Part shown: piece after piece, positions 59,200 to 64,000 of the stretch
Numbering within the stretch: the first letter of the stretch is position 1
How the letters are laid out: each line of letters starts with the position of its first letter
Assembly (NCBI RefSeq): GCF_901709675.1
Contig: NC_051092.1
Coordinates: 10,000,491 to 10,064,490 of the forward strand
DNA length: 64,000 nucleotides
Reading direction: 5' to 3'
Origin: Syngnathus acus
Taxonomy: Eukaryota; Chordata; Actinopteri; Syngnathiformes; Syngnathidae
Notes under the pieces: model-generated
Told to the model about the DNA's origin: nothing
What the model saw: only the letters and a program-made list of their open reading frames with translations
The model's database searches: none
Made by a program: the position numbers and the translations under genes

Positions 59200-59386
59200 A
59201 AAACGTACGTTTTTGTTTGTGGAATTTGTTGAACTGAGAGTTTGTCTGTGTGAGACAATGCACACAATGTTCATTGTTGAAAATGTGGTCTTTGGTCTGT
59301 GGTTTTAGTACTGTAGGAGTCAATTTGTCATTATCATGTTGGTGCGTGACATAATAATGTCACACAATAAATTTGGCTGAGCAGAG

Positions 59387-59388
<2 letters not shown>

Positions 59389-59422
<34 letters not shown>

Positions 59423-59442
59423 GTGTGTGTGTGGGGGGGGGG
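59389..59442 (+). repeat. (GT)n(G)n tract
   Basis: About 20 GT units, with a single GC interruption, run into a G run. It is inside the hAT element near its right end. Confidence 0.9.
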
Positions 59443-60756
59443 GTGTTCATGTGTGCTCATGTGTATGATGTGGCTCTTTGCGATGACACAGTAAAAAATG
59501 TGGCTCTTGGTCTCTGACTGGTTGGCCACCCCTGCTCTACATCATTTTCCATGTATGAGAAAATGAGATGAGGATTTTTATCTTCAATCTCTGCCTCTTT
59601 GTTTTTGATTCTGCTTTCAATCTCAGTTTTATGCGATACTGCTCGCTCATTACGCACTCCTTGCAATCACTGGAGAGCAAGCTCCTTCTACTCCCCACCC
59701 CAACCCACGCACACAAAACACACACAAATGCACGCAAACACGCACACACACGCATAAGTGTGCAGGCTTTAAGTGTGAAAGACTTTTTTAGCACCACACC
59801 TGAGGGCCACCTTAAAGAAAATATACCACACAATCTCGATTCAAGGCTAATGAAAGACATACAAATGACTGCAGAGCAAATGTGAATTTAGTTGTGCAAT
59901 GACCCATTTTTTTCCTCTTTTCAGGAATACAATATTGCTGCAGAAGCCTATTTTTAAATATAATTGACTGTTTTCACTCTTTGTTGCACCATTATGTTGC
60001 ACAGTATGTAAAGCACTCTGTTAGAGCTGCAGTTGTGAAATGGGAAATATAAAGTTTTATTGAATTGTATTGTATTTTGTGACAAAAACTCAACTCTCTG
60101 AATTAAACTTCAATTTCAGAAGAGGCGATCAACCAATATCTGTTGCCTGACACGTGTTTTTCCTTGACACAAACACCAGCAGTTTTTCACTACTCACACT
60201 GCTCTCTTTAGCCTTACATATTTCAATAGAGATTGTGCACTTGAACCACAGATAGAAGTCCCTGAATAAAAACACCTAATTTTAACCTATTAAATTGGAT
60301 TTGTATGCGGCACTAACTGGCGTGATGTATACTCATAAAGCAGAGTTGTTTTCAAGAGGCGTGAGTTTCAAACGTAAAACAAAATGTCATTGACAAGTTG
60401 TGCTGGCTTTCTCTTTTACACGAGAGCATCATTACAGCTCTGATAAGGCTGGTGCATCAACAAACACGTGTAAAGCTATAAAGGCATACTGTACTGCAAA
60501 TTGCTAACCGATAAAAACATGGTCAGAAGCTTATGGCCAAACCAAGAAATTGCTCAACAATATGTCGCTAGTGTGTAAACCGGTGCTATAAGCGGGCCGG
60601 TATGCAGCGCTACCAGCACTTCCAGCCTTTAGCGTACCGGAACTTTTTACGGTGTACCAAGACTTCACATTATCCTCTTTTATTTTATTTCTCTCTTGCA
60701 CTATGTGATACTAATACGTTTCCTTTAGAACCTTAAAATTTAGTAACAATTTAGTG

Positions 60757-60873
60757 TGTGCTGCAATTGGCTGGCGACCAGTTCAGGGTGTACCCTGTCT
60801 AATGCTACTGGGAAAGGCTCCAGCACGCCCACAACCCTCGTGAGTAGAACCATTTCGGAAGATGGATGAATGG
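60757..60873 (+). repeat. GGAT-class retroposon 3' remnant
   Basis: gcaattggctggcgaccagt, tcagggtgtaccctgtc, aaggctccagcacgcccaca and agatggatgaatgg. It directly precedes the large CA microsatellite. Confidence 0.7.
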
Positions 60874-60889
60874 ATTAATTGTGAGCACA

Positions 60890-61089
<200 letters not shown>

Positions 61090-63484
61090 AAAAAGAAATT
61101 ATATTTTGATGACAATTGATTATACAAAGACTAAGACTAAGCTACTCAAGGCCATAGAACTTAGAAGGCAGCAATAATTATGTTTTAACGTGTCCAGTCA
61201 TGGTAATAAGGAATAATGCTCATATCATAATTGCAAAATTAAAATGAACAGCAATTGTTTTTTTTTGCGTGGTACACTTTTTTTTCTGATCTAAATTACG
61301 AGTATTGTGCATTTGGGGCTTCTGAGGGCCACTGTAGTATTGATTCTCTCTTAAGCTGCGGCACTAAGAAGGAATGTCTACTCACTGAAATTGCCAATCG
61401 CTGCTCTGGTTGAACAGTTCTGCATATTTAAAGTAGGGAGTGGAATTCGTGTGAGAATATTACTTTTAATCCTTTGCTTTGAGCAATTAAAATATTCAAT
61501 GATGAAATCTCTCCAGCACACCCTTCTCTATGTGTGCAACGCGTGTGGTTCAGGAAACATATGACTGTTGTATTTCCACACACCCATGCCCCGCGTTTGT
61601 ACACATCATGGTTGCACTTACAGTACTAATTTCATGTGAAATTGGTTCCACTCACTGTGTACTGTCTAGAAGATTTGAGATAACTGTTTCAAAAGCCTAA
61701 TAAATGATTTGGAGGTTATGAGCAACAAAGCCAAAGGTCCCCAACAACACATTATTAAAGGATATTGAATTCCCTTGGATGCGCTGTAAGGCTTGCCTGA
61801 ATCGCCCAAGGCCAGAATGTTCAATAGTATGAGAGAAACGCCCCTCCTTGCTCACTGCGTGGTTTCAAATAATAAATCACGGCCAGGAATTGAACATATG
61901 CTGATAGCTTGCTGCTTGGTTGTGTGTTTGATGCAATAATCAGTCAGCAAACGTGGCACGATATTAGATTACCGTCTTAGCTGGATTCTTTCCCCCCCCT
62001 TTTTAATTTCTTCCCAAAAATTCATGCTCAAAGTCCAGAAAATAAGATTTATAAATGGCAAACATTCCTTGCTTTGACAGTGTGTTCAGTGTATATTCAC
62101 CACACAATTTGTATGTCGTCTTTGAATTAGCCCCTATCGAATGTTAAAATATATTGAATGATGTTGGCTGATTTGCTAATTATTTAACGAGATGACTAAT
62201 TCAAACCTACTCAGTGATTTGCGTGAGACTTTGTGCCAGGGACAATCCATTCAATGTTGGTGCACATATTTATGGCATTATCCTGCCATAGCAGCGTTCT
62301 GGCTCCAACAAAAAAGGTATTGCATATCTTTTGTTATGCTCTGATGCTGCTTTTTTGTAGCAATGAAAGATCTGCGCAATGTGAATCGTGATTGACTGGC
62401 AAGCATTCAAGTGTGTAGTCCATCTTACAGCCAAATGCACTGGGATGCGCGCCATCTCACCAGTAACCCAATGAACAGAACGACTCGTGGGTGTCGCTTT
62501 TGCTGTTTGAGTTATGATAGAAGCATCTTCCCCACCCCAAATTCAAAAGCGGTACAGTCTTATCTCATCCTTTGTGAACTAGGAAGTAGCCTGTACCACA
62601 AATCTTTTTATCCATGGCAGAGGTCTGCGCTCTACTGAATGACATTCTCGCTTTCTGTATCAACTACAGACATTTTCCTTCTGTTACTCCACTAGTCTAA
62701 TTTTTATTCATGTCTTCATTATCTCGCTTCCATTTCTCCTGAGTCCAACTGTTGTCTCTTGCTACCTTCCCCCCTCCTGCAATGTCGTTCTTTTTTTCCC
62801 TTCCGCCCTACATCCTGCTGCACACGCTCTGCTGCTCCCCTTGTCTTTTTGCCAGATTGTGCTCTGACAATGTGAGCTAATAAACCTTTACCGCTGTTTG
62901 GGTTGGCATGTTGAGTTGACAGAGAAACAATGAGGTCACGGCGTTAAAGACGAATGGCAATAATCTGGTTTGTGGCTTGGCCATCTGCTATAGTCAGCTG
63001 CTTGCTAACTGCAGGGCCTGATTTAATTATAGTAGAGATTCTGTACGGCGTTTGATCAGCCAACTGAAGAACATTGGGCTTCAGAGGGAAATGACATACA
63101 GCAAAGTCACATACATAAGCCCCTCTTCCACTAATCAGCACAGTTTGGTAGGGCAATTTCTTTGTGTTTCCATTGTCAAAACATGCATTTAAGGATGTGA
63201 GGCATCCCTGCATTGGGGAGGAGGCAGTCTTTCTTCCTTTCCTCATAGTATTTTGTACTTTAAAAAGACTCATAGAGAAAGAGCACGCGTGTTACACATT
63301 CCTTATAGTCAAATGTGCACATTAGGGCAGCATCGTTTTAGAAACACGAGAGATGTGATATAGCAACTGAATATAGCAATATCGATAATATTGCAATATT
63401 CAACATGTACCTTAAGAAATGCAATTTTTTTTATCAATTGAAAGAATTGCTTCTCTACGTGGCAAAATAAGAACTATTGTCTGA

Positions 63485-63533
63485 CATGTAACCGGTCCAT
63501 GGCGCAAAAAAGGTTGGGGACCGCTGGTTTAGA
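63485..63533 (-). mobile_element. hAT terminal fragment
   Basis: On the minus strand it reads cagcggtccccaacc ttttttgcgccatggaccgg, a typical CAGCGGTCCCCAACC fish hAT terminus. The partner end was not found, so it is a fragment. Confidence 0.5.
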
Positions 63534-64000
63534 GCATTGCCACCATTTGAAAACCTGGATACAAAAATCAGAGGATAATAGGAGCAGTTGTTTTTGAATG
63601 AGGAAACCAAGAATAACTAATTTTCTTTCACCTATAGGGCAGCAAGAAATTGTAGTCCATTATAGTCCATTGACTAGTTGACAAAGGACAATGGGAATGG
63701 AAAGGTCAAAACACTCAAGATTCCATTTTGTGTCTTATTCATTTAATAGTTCCAAGCCAAAAACAAAATACTTGATGTTCATTCTCGGTTATTCATCTTG
63801 GTTTACAGGGTTTTGTTTTTCTGCTTCGATGAATACATTATGGGCATTTTGGTTCTATGATGTTGCACTGTCTCCACCTAAAACTATGATTACTATTCCA
63901 CACAAGGAAGATGACAGTTTACCAATGTAAATGCTACAGTCCAAATCTGAACAGTAATATTTGATGAACCACAGAGCCGACTTTCTTTCCGAGATTTTGA

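Larger units (their letters stand above)
58537..59534 (+). mobile_element. hAT element with 8-bp duplication and transposase remnant
   Basis: The left end CAGCGGTGGCCAACC and the right end GGTTGGCCACCCCTG are inverted repeats. The flanks ctctacat (58529-58536 and 59535-59542) are identical, giving an intact 8-bp hAT target duplication. At 998 bp it is an internally deleted copy of a Charlie-like family (related to GTF2IRD2-type and ZBED domesticated proteins). It keeps only the N-terminal coding part and a (GT)n(G)n expansion near its right end (59389-59442). Confidence 0.9.

Overview
This window looks like one strand of a teleost fish nuclear chromosome. It is AT-rich and gene-sparse. Four protein genes are present, all split into short exons with GT-AG introns, and the sequence between them is dotted with fish-style repeats: (CATC)n/(GGAT)n-tailed retroposon debris, a tRNA-derived SINE, several hAT-type elements, a TTAA-flanked MITE, a solo LTR and long CA/GT tracts. 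No prokaryotic, organellar or rRNA sequence was seen.

Layout: (1) 1-7772 is intronic sequence of a MICAL-family gene whose last three coding exons lie at 7773-10047 (+). They encode the C-terminal Rab-binding bMERB domain, followed by a probable 3' UTR to about 13.23 kb. (2) 13.94-18.70 kb is a nested repeat complex. Two near-identical arms in opposite orientation flank about eight 238-bp tandem units, and each complete unit folds into a hairpin with a stem of about 69 bp. (3) 18771-29373 (+) is a complete 14-exon ttc38 gene (465 aa predicted). Its ATG starts only 66 bp after the right arm ends. (4) 30118-44645 (-) is a complete 8-exon TspanC8 tetraspanin most like TSPAN33 (270 aa predicted), convergent with ttc38. 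(5) 51428-55639 (-) holds the last four coding exons of a TSPAN9-type tetraspanin. Its 5' exons lie beyond the right end, so 55.64-64.0 kb is probably intron.

All exon boundaries were read by hand. Reading phase was carried through every junction; for ttc38 and tspan33 this gives closed reading frames close to the human protein lengths as I remember them. Functional links between the genes are not evident: MICAL proteins act on actin and Rab membranes, TspanC8 proteins on ADAM10 traffic, TSPAN9 in membrane microdomains, and TTC38 is poorly characterised. The grouping looks like a conserved fish synteny block rather than a pathway.

The most unusual element is the hairpin satellite between the MICAL gene and ttc38. 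Its units are almost identical, which suggests recent amplification. Each repeats a DR1-like nuclear-receptor motif and paired YY1-like motifs, and the complex abuts the ttc38 start. Whether it has any function is inference.
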